A DNA stretch of 64,000 nt from Perilla frutescens (Eukaryota; Streptophyta; Magnoliopsida; Lamiales; Lamiaceae), in assembly GCA_026008535.1 (NCBI GenBank), contig BRKX01000009.1:34857001-34921000 (forward strand). Reading direction: 5' to 3'. Every line of letters begins with the position of its first letter. Position 1 is the first letter of the stretch. A program made the position numbers and the translations under genes. The notes under the pieces were generated by a model. It saw nothing but the letters and a program-made list of their open reading frames with translations, was not told the origin of the DNA and searched no databases. Below are positions 43,939 to 56,580 of the stretch, piece by piece.

Positions 43939-46140
43939 TGTTGGTCCTGGGCGAGTCGAAGTTAGTTTAGAAGGGGGGTGAATAAACTAACTCAAAAACC
44001 TTTAACTTGAATGTGAATATAGGGCCCTTGACTCGCGTATAAAACTTATCAATGCACACAGTCAGTTGAGATGATTAGTTTACTTAAAGGTGCAACTTAT
44101 GTGAGCAAGGTATGCAGTTAAAGATATGCAGATAGAGAACGATAAGAACAGCACACAAGCAGTTTGTAGAGGTTCGAAGCTTAAACCTCTACGTCCTCTT
44201 TTCCTTACTGAAAAGGGTAATTCACTATGTAATGGTAAAGTTCTCTTATTACAATTATATAATGAAGATAGGGGTTGAACTTGGAAATGACAACTCTCGC
44301 AGAGTCACGGTCATCTTTTCAACTGTTGCTGTCCCGAAAATGGCAGTTCTCATAGAGCTACGGTCTCCTCAGCCGGTTTCGACAGCTCACACTTGCAGTC
44401 CCCAACTGCTGACTAGGGAGTTAGGTGCTATTGCCCGTCTTTATAATATTTTAGATCTCTTTCGATCTTCAAGAATACAGTCTTGAAACCGGTATCAACT
44501 GTAGTGCTCCTTTAGTTGAGCTGAGTAGTTGATCGTTGACTTTCGTGAACTGAGAAGCTTGCTCATGCTGGATTCTTCAACAACTAGCTGATCGATTGAC
44601 TCTTTGATATCTTCTTCTTAGTTAGGACTTTCGCAGCTTTAGACAGTGCTGAAAACTTGAGCTGTGGGGGGGAGAGAAAATGAAAGCTCAGTTGTATGTA
44701 TCTGTAGTATAGCAAGAATTAGAATGGCGAAAGTCTTGAATCAAATTAGATTCACTCTTCTTATATAGAGGAGTGATCTATGTGATTGTTAGGTTCCACT
44801 GATCATTGAGTCTGTTGATCTATCGATGCTAGATGATTCTTATAGCCATTGAATCCTATTTGAATTAGCCGTTGCTCAGCCAATCGATCTCTGCAAAGCA
44901 TTTATTCCAAGATCTTCTTCATTAATATTAGGATCTCTGGTTGAGCATTACTGCGTGAAGCTTTGGTTGGCAGACTCTTCAGCTGCTCAACTTTCTATCC
45001 TGGACTCAAGTTGGCAGTTTCTCAGCTGCTCATCATTCAGTTTTGAAATGGTCCAGTTGGCAGTTTAGTCCGGCTATGACTTCAGTTGGCTGATCTTTAG
45101 AGCTCTTTTGCCAGTTCTACTGATCACAACTACTTGGCTAGTTGATCAGTTCAACTGGTCTTATCTTGAGCTTATTTTCCAGTTCAACTATTTACAAACT
45201 GATGAATAGTTTGTTAGTTTGACTGGTCTCATTTTGAACTTAGTCAGCAGTTGATGTTTCGAGCTTTAAGCTGGCTGACTCTGGTTCTGGCCATTATTAG
45301 TTGACTTGTCTCTTGGCTTCAGTTCAACTGATATTTGATTTTTAGCCATCAGTTGGATGCTTCCAGTCTTCAGTTAAACTGTCTTGATGTCAATTTCTTC
45401 AAAAATATAATCAAGTGGCTGAGAGTTGATGAATTTCAAAAATGGGTAGTTGCCATAAATAGCAAAATATTTTCTACAGATTTTGCTATTTATATCACAC
45501 AGATTTCCATCTCTCATTTCTACTTTTGTAGTTGCTAATTTATTACTTAGATAGAGACTTTAATGGCAACTAGTGAACAATGAGCCCATTTTGAAATTGA
45601 GGTCGTTCGATGTAAGATTGAGAAATTAATGATCACAACGGTAATTATTCACAAATAAGCTTGATGAATAGTATGAATGAAAAACTTATCCTAAATCAAT
45701 TGGGATACTGCCAACTGATTAGGTGAAGTGAACTGGTGAGGTAGCTGTTGAGCAGTTCGATCTTTTCTTCAGTTGCTGCATTGAACTGACTAACATTTCA
45801 ACTTAACTGAAATGATCAGTTATCAGTTGGAGTCAGTTTTCTCTTCTTGAGTGGTCGAACTGGACTAGCTTCACTGCTTCCTTTTGAGGATTTTGACCTC
45901 TTCCTTTTTAAAACAGAGCCAGGTGTATTCTTTGGCAGTTCGGGCCTCAACTTGATTCATCTTCTAACTCGACTGACTTGGCTGTCAGTTTGATTGTAGC
46001 TAATTTGACTTTATGCTTTAACCCTCAGTTGGGTTATTTCCTGACTGGTTGATATATCCCTTCAGCTGGGTTGACCATGCTTTAATGTGGTTAACTTCTA
46101 GCTTCAGCTGAGCTGATTTTGGAGTCTCTTTTTGGTCTGT
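43939..46140 (-). mobile_element. Fragment of a relative of the large copia element
   Basis: On the minus strand it ends at 43939 with a GACCAACA terminus and has an LTR-like 3' part with a TATA-like box (near 44765) and the CCCCCCACAGCTCAAG word also seen in the LTR at 15950. Upstream (45440-45560) is the hairpin and TATAAATA region that precedes accessory gene 3. Further upstream (45800-46140), translated on the minus strand, is the C-terminus of accessory gene 2, including SPVRPLKKRKL. Gene 3 itself is missing. The LTR left edge could not be placed exactly. It interrupts the accessory ORF of the third element. Confidence 0.78.
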
Positions 46141-46249
46141 TTACTGTTTCCAGCTTGGAACTCCTGCAATTTTTCAGAAGGTGTTTCTACATGTTTTGAT
46201 ATTTAATCAAAATCATCATTTAGGGTTTTCTTGATAGTTTTTTCTAATA

Positions 46250-47570
46250 ATATTCACTCAGAATCTAGTGAACATGATGTTGATCATGTCAAACAGATTA
46301 TTCATTTGTCAGGTATCTCTAAATATGCTCTCTTTCATTCTACGAAACATGCAGAGTTATGAGATAAGGTGAAAAGGAGATCTTTTATTACTAAAAAAAT
46401 GTGGATAAGGATACCCTTTTTTTCTACTATGATCTATTATTTGTTGGAAGATACTGGTCTGTTAGGAACTGTACAGAGGGTGAATGAGTTCGTCTCTTTG
46501 GTTGTATCTGAGTTTTATTGCAACTTAACTAAGAAGGTAGATGATCCTGACTAACTAACAAGACTTCAACAAAGTCTTGTCATAGGTGAGATGCTAGATT
46601 TTTCACTAGAATTCATCAATGAGTTTCTAGATTGCTCGGTTGGGGGAGAGTTGGAAGAGATAGATGATTGGGAGTGGTTGCTGAAGAACTGATCCAGGGC
46701 ATCTATACCAAATGGCCTTCCAATCCTCAGACGATTCCATCTTCAAAGTAGTCTCAGAAATATGGTGCACTATTCCGCATCATGATTCATAACTGGATGC
46801 CAACCGAGCACAGAGCCATAGTCACACAAGCTCATGGACGATTTCTGTTCCACTTGAAAACTAGAAAAAAATTTAATTATAGGGAGTTTGTGTTTAGGAA
46901 GCTGGTGAGCAGTGCAGAGTCTACTGTGGTAAAAGGTCATCTGTGCTATCATTCTCTCATATATAGTATCATCAAGAAGTAGAAGAAGAATGTCTTTGCA
47001 AAGACAAACAGAGTTATGCCTCCCAAAAATCCTCTGATCATCAATGTTGCTCCTGAAATTAGTGATCATTATCTGCACATACAGTTAAAAAAGTTCATCG
47101 CATCAAAGAAAGGTGTTGATGAATCTGCTGAGAAATCTTCACCAAAAAATCTTTTGCTGAAATTTTTGGAAAAAAGTCTAGAGTTTCATACTCGATTGAT
47201 ATCTGAGCATACCTCTGAGAAGATAAAGATTCAAGCTCTGATTGCTGAACTTTCATCCAGATAAGTATTTTTCTCCTAGCAGCTGATGTACCTGATAATG
47301 TTCACCACTTGCACAAGCTTATAAGTATTGCCGTAGCTGCCACTCAAGAGGGATCTCCACAGAAAGCATCAAAGGGTGAAGAACATGCTGATTAAGGAGA
47401 ATCTGCAAAAGAGAAAGCTACAGAAGAAGAAACTGCAGAAGAGGAGCAGAAGGCTGATGATGGAGAAGAGGTTGAAGAGAAAGAAAAAGATGATGAAGAT
47501 GCAGAAAAATGATCTGAAGATGAAGAAGAAGAGCAAGCATCTGACAAAGCCGAGTAGTTTGTTTTTACTC
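46250..47570 (+). pseudogene. Accessory ORF of the third copia element, 3' half
   Basis: After the interruption the protein resumes with HVKQIIHLSGISKYALFHST, then TKKMWIRIPFFSTMIYYLLE and VVSEFYCNLTKKVDDPD (46500-46555), the same EFY-type domain seen in the accessory genes of the large element. A Lys/Glu-rich end lies at 47376-47570. Stops at 46360, 46552, 46693 and frame changes break it. Function unknown. Confidence 0.65.
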
Positions 47571-47589
47571 ATTTGCCTTTCTCGGTGGC

Positions 47590-47603
47590 AAATAGGGGGA
47601 GTA
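47590..47603 (+). other. Polypurine-like tract
   Basis: CAAATAGGGGGAGT occurs just after the accessory ORF. Sireviruses often have several such tracts before the 3' LTR; an alternative tract lies near 47970 (AATGTGGAGATT). Confidence 0.45.
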
Positions 47604-47959
47604 AATATGCTAGATAATTTTTATAATTTCTACTGTTAAATTTTATTATCTTGCATTCAAGTTTTTGCAAGATACTTTTCTCTTTATGTTTTGTAATATC
47701 AATTTATTGATATTATATCTTTTGGAACGTATGTTTTTATCTATAAGTTTACGATCCTTGTCTGCTAAAAATTTAAACTACTGATAAGAAAAAATATCTT
47801 AAAAATGAAATACAGCAGAGTAGAAATATGCTGATAAAAGAGTGAAAAATAGCAGGATCGTATGATGTTCACAGGTACATTCAAGAATGTTTTAAAGTAT
47901 ATGATCCTTCATATGAAGATTGTGTTCTTTAAAAACATGGAGCTGATTTGCCAATAGAT

Positions 47960-48880
47960 AAAGACAAATGTGGAGATTTTTAGTGTTATCGTACAACACT
48001 AAGTGTTTTTAGATTGTCATGATCTTTGTGGCAATTTAAAGAACACAAATGTTTTAGTTTTTCAAGTTTTGAAGACCATGTTCTGGAGATTATGATATGA
48101 GCATTCCGCTACCAATCTGATTGAAAATCGAAGAATGTACTTTGAGCATGTTCATGAATATAATCATGTACATAGTTGTCTAGAGAGTTTCCAAGAGACA
48201 TGGCAAGATGATTTCAAGGAGTTGAAATTACATTTTTAAGATGGATGTTTCAGAATGGAAGATGCCTTGTTCAACATGAAGATCAAGATGGAAGGAGGTG
48301 AGTTATATTCAAGGAAAGCTTATAACTAAGTTGAAGTTCAAATTAAACTACGAAAGTTTCCTTTTAGATTTTGATTCAAATAGAACAATCTGATTACCTT
48401 GTTTAAGGTATGTCTAGTGTTTATAAATAGCCTGGGAATCAGACCAGTTAGCAAGCGAAAGGTTTTATGAATACACAAGAGCTAGAGAGTCTAAAAGACT
48501 TTAAGTTTGAAGCATATAGTATTAGGGTAGACGAGGTTTGATTCTTGTGATCATTGTGTGTCTAGTTTGTGTTTGAAATTCTTTCATACACACTTAGAGG
48601 AGTCTCGGGAGAGATTTCCTGTGGGAACTAGAGGGAGTCTAGGTTGTGAGGGGATCTCACAATTCAATCCATCAAAAGAGGTTGTAGAGTGTAGGAAAGG
48701 GGTCGAGTACCGGGAGGTCATTGTGTAGTAGCCTTTGTAACCTTGTAACAGAGTAGTGGATTGTTTCTGATGGACTTGTGAAGTCCTCCTGACGTAGATT
48801 AGTTGATCGAACATGGTTACCAACTTGTGCCACTTACTTGCTTTATATTTAAGCATTATGACCTTACATGTTCTTCATAA
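47960..48880 (+). repeat. Probable 3' LTR remnant of the third copia element
   Basis: After a TGTGGAGATT word, the DNA has the R-U5 pattern of copia LTRs: GGAGTCTCGGGAGAG, TTGTGAGGGGATCTCACAAT, and a GATCGAACATGGTTACCAAC-like block near 48806. Exact limits and a mate LTR are missing. Confidence 0.5.
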
Positions 48881-49381
48881 TGTTTATGTACATGGTAAAG
48901 AGCATGTTCCTATCTACACGATTTATGTAACTTCACAATCTATATCGTTTAATAAAATATTATAGAATGTATACAAAGACAAGTCTTCCAGTATACAAGA
49001 CTGACACATGTGCCCCGCTTCAGCTTGTCTGGATAAGCCTTATCACCTAGGTTGTTGGATTATTCCTGAAATTTCAGTTAATTAACTTATCTTCACATGC
49101 TGATCTCTTCAGCAGTCTCTATTTGTTATGTTAGTGCAAAAGTAGCACATTATGTGATTGTCATTATTTATGACAAATCATGTGGTTGGCTTTGAATGAA
49201 GATTCGGCGAAGTATTCATAATTCCACTGTGCAAAAGGAATAACAAGGTTGAAGATTCTTTTATGTGTGCATGCGAATTTTTTCGATAAGGTAGGGGATT
49301 TCTATTCGGTATTTTATTTCCACCTAAAATGCAAGTGTATAGTGAGGTTTCTAGTATAACGGCAAACAAGGTGTCTAGTAT
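48881..49381. other. Intergenic DNA, nothing recognised
   Basis: No coding region or bounded repeat could be supported. Confidence 0.5.
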
Positions 49382-49645
49382 AACTACACAAATCTTTCCA
49401 GCGTGCTTTGTCCTCACTCACACGCTCTCTGAAAAACTTCCCAGGGGTCACCCATCCCACCATTGCTCCAGGTCAAGCACACTTAACTTTGGAGTTCTGG
49501 TGGAACGAGTGCCAACTACACAAATCTTTCCAGCGTGCTTTGTCCTCACTCACACGCTTTCTGAAAAACTTCCTAGGGGTCACCCATCCCATCATTGCTC
49601 CAGGTCAAGCACACTTAACTTTGGAGTTCTGGTGGAACGAGTGCC
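49382..49645 (-). repeat. 132-bp tandem duplication including the 5S-like segment
   Basis: Unit 1 is 49382-49513 and unit 2 is 49514-49645. Both start AACTACACAAATCTTTCC and end GAACGAGTGCC, with only a few differences. Together with the other LTR this gives three 5S-like segments in about 530 bases. Confidence 0.92.
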
Positions 49646-49921
49646 AGAAAAGAAGATGCACCTTGTTAGTATGAACCACACCTTATTGCGATAGGTTTGG
49701 CTCTGATACCACCTGTAATGACCCAGCTACTGGACTGACGGCTGTTACTACAAACCAACACAAGTCTTTCCAGCGTGCTTTGTCCTCACTCACACGCTCC
49801 CTGAGAAACTTCCCAAGGGGTCACCCATCCCACCATTGCTCCAGGTCAAGCATGCTTAACTTTGGAGTTCTGGTAGAACGACTGCCAGAAAAGAAGATGC
49901 ACCTTGTTAGTATGAGTAGCA
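49382..49921 (-). mobile_element. Cassandra-like TRIM carrying 5S-rRNA-like segments
   Basis: On the minus strand, a 209-bp LTR (49921 to 49713) ends GGTCATTACA and is followed by GGTGGTATCAGAGCC, an exact tRNA-Met PBS (49710-49699). The internal region is only about 32 bases long; a second, truncated LTR follows (49680 to 49382). Both LTRs contain a 5S-like segment (minus strand CAGAACTCCAAAGTTAAGTG, then TGGGATGGGTGACC). Known: Cassandra elements are the LTR retroelements that carry 5S sequence in their LTRs. They have no coding capacity and rely on other elements. Confidence 0.88.
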
Positions 49922-51470
49922 CCAATCAAATCCTTTAAGCTCTCCTCAACTATACAGTCCCATTCTTGTATAGCCTCAGAATCCCTTCTCTTTCGGGTGG
50001 ATTCAGTTCATTCATGTGCCTCTTTGCTTTGAAGTCTTATAGGAGCCGCTCTTTGTATGTGCCTTGCACCGGCGATCACTCCATACTTCAGCCAAGGGCA
50101 TCACAGACTTAATTTCCATCCACTAGTTATTCTATTTGTCCTAACTATGCTATTTAGACCACACAAATTCAAAAATAATTACAGCTAATTAAAAGAAATA
50201 AACCACAACTAAAATTACTAAGATCAATAAAAGATAAAAACCGCAGAGATAAATATCAATAAGAATAAGTGTATTCTAGGATTGAACAATCATCAATTAA
50301 TCTATCTAATTAACTAATTCCAAATTCATGCCTATGTTGGGATCTTAATTACACTAGAGCAACCACTTCTGTATTCAAAACCTTTTTTCAAAGTATTAAG
50401 ATTATAGATCACACAATAAATAATATTGTTCTATTAATTATCTAGCATGCAACCCCTAAATGAACCATAGGTCTAAGTGCTCTGTCAACTAATCTCAACT
50501 CTCTCAAGTGTTGTTGATTATCAAGTTAATTATTCTTTTCTAGTATCGAAACTCCTCTCTTGATTTATGAATCAACACAAAATAATTCATCAATTAATGG
50601 CCAGTCAACTGACGACAAATGCAAAGCAAGAATAATTAAAGTGCGATAAAATTATAGACACAAAAGAGGAATTAATTAAAAGATTTCATAAAAAATTCAT
50701 GAATCAACCCTAGAATACTAGGGTTTAGTTGTTCATACTAAAATAAACAATTAAAACTGTCTTCAAATTGTTCATGTCTAGACAAGAAATAAAATAAGAT
50801 AACACCCAGAAGATTTAATCTGCCTCTAATCTTGACTAGCTTGAATCTTCTGATCTTGTTCTTCGTGATGCTTTTCCTCCACAGCAAACCTCAATCTTAG
50901 GGTATGGTATCTGGTGTCTAATTTCCGTGCATGGAAATCCCTTATATACCAAGTTAAGAAAAGCCCAAAAATAGAGTAGAAAAATCGGACAAGCCCGCGT
51001 GACTCGTGAGAACATTCACGACCAAGCTATCCATGACTCGGGTCGTGGGTCCACGTGTTGCCATGTGTCATGATGTGGCCCATAATTCATGAGACCTCTC
51101 CAGATTCAAGATCGGGTCGCGAATTTTCTTCTTTCGGACCTGTCTCTATCGCGACGTCATAGGGTCTCGGCATGAGCTGAGTCGTGACCTTACCCGTGAT
51201 TGCATCTCCGTATCGTGGCCGCGGGTCTTCTCTTAGCTTTTTTTGTTCCGTTTTCTCGATCAATTTCATCGTGTAATCTCCTGGGACTTCATAATCATTT
51301 TCTTCCTTCAAAGCATCAAAATTGATGGACAAACCTGCACCTTTTGTCAGAATAAACCAAACTCCAATAACACTTGAAAGCCGACTAAACTAAGATTAAA
51401 ACACACTAAAACCATGCAAAACATGACACAAATGTGTATGTAAAGAAGTGTAAAATCTCAGCTCATCAAT
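49922..51470 (-). repeat. Probable gypsy LTR/leader remnant
   Basis: On the minus strand there is a TATA-like box (GGTATATAAGGGATTTCC near 50934-50951) and then a long leader with an AACCCTAG-type sequence (50700-50725), as in many plant gypsy LTRs. A short minus ORF at 51087-51332 is not recognised. No LTR pair or target duplication was found, so this is tentative. Confidence 0.35.
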
Positions 51471-52670
51471 TTCTTAGTGGATGGAATTTTGAAGTTCATG
51501 ACTTCTTTTGTTCGGGCCTTTCCGGCGGTTGTGATGGATATTTTGAAGATTTCAATTATGTGGGGGTGATGATGAAAGGTTGTGGACTAAATCGCTGCAT
51601 GGTAATGTCACGGCTCGTCTTACACATTTGCATGCTCAGGTGTATTTTCCCAAGGCTAAATGGGAAAAATGGATTTAGCTTCTTATATTCCTATTCGGAG
51701 GTCTTTGATTAATTGACATCTGCTTTTATCTCGGTTCCCGACCTTTGATACTTTGCGTGGATATATTTGGCCCGATATTTGTGTTATGTGTAGAGGGTCA
51801 TTGGAGACTTTAGATAATCTATTTTGGAGTTGTCCTTTGGCTCAGTTTATTTGGTGATGGTGTTTGTTGTTTTTCAAATGGATGAGCTTTAGGGGCTTCT
51901 ATTCATGAAGCTTATGTCCACTTTATAAATTTCTCTTTTAGTTCCTAGATTTTGATGCTTTGGAGGTCAGTGGTGGTTAACATTGTTTGGAGTATTTGGA
52001 CATTCCAGAATAAAGCTATTTGTGAGGATTTGGCTCCCACTTATTTGCTTCTTATTTTGACTATTCACATTATTGGAGCTGTGTCTATATGAAGAATGAT
52101 ATTGCTGATTTGATGACTTTGAAGGCTCTAAAGGTTGATTCTTATCCACCTCCTCTTAAGAGAGTCATTTCAGTTGTATGGCGTCCTCCTCCGATTGGGT
52201 GGATAAAGATCAATATAGATGGGGCTTCTCAAGGTGCGCCGGGAAAGATGACTAATGGTGGGATTTTTAGACGTTCAGATGGTGATGGAGTTTTTTATTT
52301 TCATATTGATGAAGGAGTGGGATTCACATTTTTAGCCGAGTTATTGTCTGTTATTTTTGCGTTGGAGTAGACTCAAATTATGTCTATGAGTTTTATTTGG
52401 CTGGAGGCAGATTCAATCTTTGTGGTATCTTTATTGACTACTCAGAATTTGCAAGTGCCTTAGATTTTAAAAGCTCGTTGGAGACGTGTGTTGGATTTCC
52501 TTAGAAATATTGATTTTTTTGCTTCTCATATTTATAGGGAGGATAATAGTGTTGCTGATTTGTTAGCTTCTCCCATTGTACGTTCTAGTGTCAGGTTTTC
52601 TATTATTCCTTGCATTACTTACGCAGTTAGACATAACTTTTGGGGCTCTAGTTATTTTCATTTCTCTTAG
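51471..52670 (+). pseudogene. 3' end of a LINE (zinc-binding RT tail and RNase H)
   Basis: A zf-RVT-like segment near 51750-51855 reads IWPDICVMCRGS, then NLFWSCPLAQFIW. At 52180-52650 lies an RNase H domain of the type attached to plant L1-like LINEs: WIKINIDGAS, then FLAELLSVIFALE, WLEADSIF and HIYREDNSVADLLA. All four acidic RNase H residues (Asp, Glu, Asp, Asp) remain. Several stops, including one after FALE at 52369, interrupt it. RT and endonuclease are absent, as in 5'-truncated LINE copies. A poly(A) tail was not clear. Confidence 0.8.
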
Positions 52671-52799
52671 ATGGGTACTCTTTTTCTCATGTGGTTTTTC
52701 TCATTTTGAGTTTTCCATATGGGTTTTAATGAGGTCCTAGTCCCCTAAGTTATCATCCTGTGATTTCAGGAATTTTTTGGTATTTTTGGGTTTTTTTAT

Positions 52800-53560
52800 A
52801 TATACAACTCATTAGTAACTTCCTTTGAGATGTGAAATTAGTTCAATATTCTATGAAAGAGATATCAGATTCATTTTGAGTTGTGGATCAAACTAAAAAA
52901 TTCACACGATATATTTTAGTGTGCTCTACGTGTTTTAAGCATAGGTTTTTTGGTCCTAGCTAGAGTTGTTCATTTAGGTGTTCAACGTAGAGTTTAGCGT
53001 CCTAGTGTTTAGAATATATTTCTAACACTTATGTTTGTTTTTGTAATTGGGTAGAAGTAGACTCGAGAGAGTGCACTTGTGAAAACTAGAGAGATCTAGA
53101 GTGTGATGAGATTTTGCACGTCAATTCACAAAAGAGGGTGCAAAGAATAGAAAATGCGTCAAGTGAAGTGAGTTCATCATAAATACTCGAGTACGAATTT
53201 GCATTAGATTAGTGCATTGATTCTCACCTTGGACGTGGTCCACCAGAATAGATGTTTACCGAATTGGGTCAACATATCACGAGTTCTTTACATGCTTTCT
53301 ATTTTGTTCAATTTACAACAAACTGTCAGTACAATTAATTGAACACAAGTAAAGAACATCACATCACATATTTGAGCGACATCTACACTTTCAGGTTATT
53401 TCTGTCGAACTTCTTGACTCTGCTAATTCAATAAGTCTGGTTTCTTTAACTTGGCTGAATTTGCCGTATTACCTTAATACAATTATTTACAATAAATTGC
53501 TGACTTATACTTTTCTAAATTTTTTGACAAATCAACATAATAAATTGACTTATTTTCTTA
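52800..53560 (+). repeat. Decayed copia LTR remnant
   Basis: The R-U5-like pattern seen at 48560-48830 recurs: GAGAGAGTGCACTTGTGAAA, then a GATGAGATTTTGCACGTCAA block and CCGAATTGGGTCAACATATC. Limits are uncertain, and no internal region is attached. Confidence 0.4.
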
Positions 53561-56500
53561 ACATTTACTTTAATTTTTTGGCTTATCATAGTGTGTTTTA
53601 ATATTAATTAACACTAATATATAACATGTTAAATAATAAAAATAAAAATAAATATTTAACGCTAAAATAAAAAAAATAAGTAAAAAAATAATAGTAATAA
53701 ACACAATGTGTACGTTTACACAAGAAGCGCGGGTGCGCATTTGATTTGATTCAATTTATATATATTTGTGTGTGTGATATAAATTGTGACTATAGTGTGA
53801 TTACTGTGATACATATGTTCTGATAAAATAAAATGTGATACAACCCGAATGGACAAAATCTTATCCTATATTCTTTGCAACGCTCTATCATATACATTTA
53901 AATTTATTTATTTTTATTTCATTTTTTTTTTATTTTAATTAATTGTGCTTTAATTTTACTTTATACGAGTGCTTGTTAATTAGGTTTCACTTTTCCCAAT
54001 AAGGATTGTTATCATTTTTTAAAGTAAAAATTTTGTTATCATTATTACGCGTATCGGTGTATGTTTAAATATGAGAGAGTATGACTACATTAAACACAAC
54101 AGTTAGTACTGCATGTTGTCAGTGCAATCAGTGGCGAAATAGTCGGGTTTCTTTCTTCTGTTTTTTAATTATTTATCAATAATAATAATGAAAGAAATCT
54201 TATTAATTAATAGTTAGTCATGGCAATCATGTAGCTTAGGGATATAATGATATTTTTTCACGTAGTAAGATGATAGATTAGGATACGAATTACAATATAA
54301 TCTCCCTATTCAAGCTATAAAATAATTAAAAAAAATTCCTAGTCATGTTTTATTTCTTTCTTATGATGATCATGATTCTTATTCTATATATAACAAAAGA
54401 TCATTTATCCAATTTAAAAATATATGGATTGGTAAAAGAACATTTTTTTTTTCAAAAGATGCATGTAAATATTAAAAGCTAATCAATCAAGAAATTATTT
54501 ACCCAAAAGGACAATGCACCACTACAAATTTACAAGCAATTAAGCTTCGGAATTTAAATTGAAGCACGTACAAGAGTTAGATTCTACGTGCGTTACGGAT
54601 TCAAAATAAGTATGAGTTACTGCATCTTTTATTTTTGCCACCTGTAATCACCATCTGAAAAGTTCAAAATTTGGTAAAATTCTTATTACCTTATTGTTTT
54701 TCCGAAAAAAAAAAATGCATATTTAATAAATAATCTAAAATCTCATTCAGTTGGAGAAAAAAATCATAAAAAAATAATAAAATTAATCATCTTTTGGAGA
54801 GAGTAGATCACATTTGCCAATAAACAGAGTAATTTTTTTTAATTATCATTTTGCTATACAAAAATTAAGACAATTTTAATTAAACTCTTTATTCAATCTA
54901 ATTATGTTATATATATTAATTTGAAACTTATAGTATTTGGCCAAACTACTGTTTTTTTTTTTGCTATTGTGATAATTTCCTAAGTTTTGTATTATTTTCA
55001 AAATATTTATTTCTTTAAATATGAAAAATGTTATATGATGAAAATTATATATGAAATTTACCCAAATATATTTAGTTGGGAGCTGGAGGGATCACAATTT
55101 AATCTCTCACCTTAAGAAAGTGATAAATACCAATTAAGCTACAAGCTCATAGTTAAACATAACATTTACTAATTTAATTGAGGGATGCCAAGAATTGATA
55201 ATATTTTATTAGATGATTAGCGAATGAATTAATATTCATCAAATAGCTAGAATTTGCCCACCTTAAATATTGTGGAAAATTTGGTCTAGAAAAGAATATA
55301 AACATGGCATGGATATATAAACTATAGTTATAATATATGGATTCTCACATGAGCAAAAGTAGGCTATAAAACACTTCCCACTTTCTCAATGTATGCATGT
55401 CAAGTTTTTGTGATTTCAGGATCCCATGTTTTGTCCTAATGTTCTAATAATTACCTATTTATCACTATTCACTAATAGTGTTGCTTTATTTTGTAGTAAG
55501 GGCTATCTTTCGACTATAATATATTAGTGAATGTTTTTATTTCTGTGATGTTACACCTTCCACGATTTACATAAAGTTGGATTGAGTATATATCCACATG
55601 GTCTACAATAATGTCAACATGCATGTCTTCTAGTTATTCATCTTACATAATATTCAACCAATCAAATTCAAATGATCTTTAATTTTAATTTATACATACT
55701 ATATATATATTGAATTTGTGCTAGCTGTATATTGGGGTAGGGGGTGGCTTGCGAAAGCCAAGAAAGAGCCGTTGACCCCTGTCTTATATTTTTCACAAAT
55801 TTTTTTAATAGAGAATTTTTATAAAGTTGATAATGAACATTTAGAGAAAAATGTATATAGGGTCCCCCTAAAAAACTCATGTTTAATATATATTTTAAAA
55901 TCTCACTTAGTTATTGTAAAATTTATCATAATCTCTGCAAATATCCCAATAGTCTAAACGCTTTTAAATTTAATATGACTTTCCCATGATAACCTTTTCA
56001 TTTCTTTTTTAAAGGAAATACTACAAGGACTTAAGGAATAATCCTCACAATACGAAAAAAAGGTAATTTTTTTTTATCAAACACTATCATTTGCAAATAG
56101 TATAAAAACTTATTTAATTATATTTAATGAAATGTTAACATTATAAAAATGATAAGAAAAAAATCGATAGTCACGTTCCCATCACATGTGATTCACACTT
56201 AATTACATTCGACGGAAATGGTCATATTTAATTTGATGAAATGTCTATTAAATATAATTTTATTTTATTTTTTATTCATTCACAAGGAACACAAAGGTTA
56301 TATGCAATTTTCTCCAAAATGGGCTTTGATAAAAATGACATGTCACGCGACATGACAAATGAAGATTAATAGTGAAGAAACACGAAACACGAGAAAAATT
56401 AAGGAGTATATACAGAGGTGAAAACAAAAAGAAATAGTTTTTCTTTATTTGAAGAAATGGTTGAGATGTATCCTTTCTTGAAATCTCATTAAAAATATTG

Positions 56501-56562
56501 TTAGGCATGCATGCACCCCGGCCCTAGCTATATAACCTAATCTATTGCTTCTAATGTAAATA
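53561..56562. other. AT-rich intergenic DNA
   Basis: No gene is supported. A possible degenerate tRNA-like SINE on the minus strand lies near 55075-55150 (AGCTTGTAGCTTAATTGGTA). A G-rich stretch with GACCCCTGTC at 55730-55785 resembles a dispersed plant repeat but could not be bounded. Confidence 0.5.
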
Positions 56563-56580
56563 TATATGGGAGAATTATTG

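Noticed and set aside
47369..47572. Minus-strand ORF rich in Phe and Leu
   Set aside because: Antisense shadow of the Lys/Glu-rich end of the third element's accessory ORF; low complexity.
49437..49504. Functional 5S rRNA gene
   Set aside because: Only part of 5S is present, with changes, inside an LTR next to a PBS.
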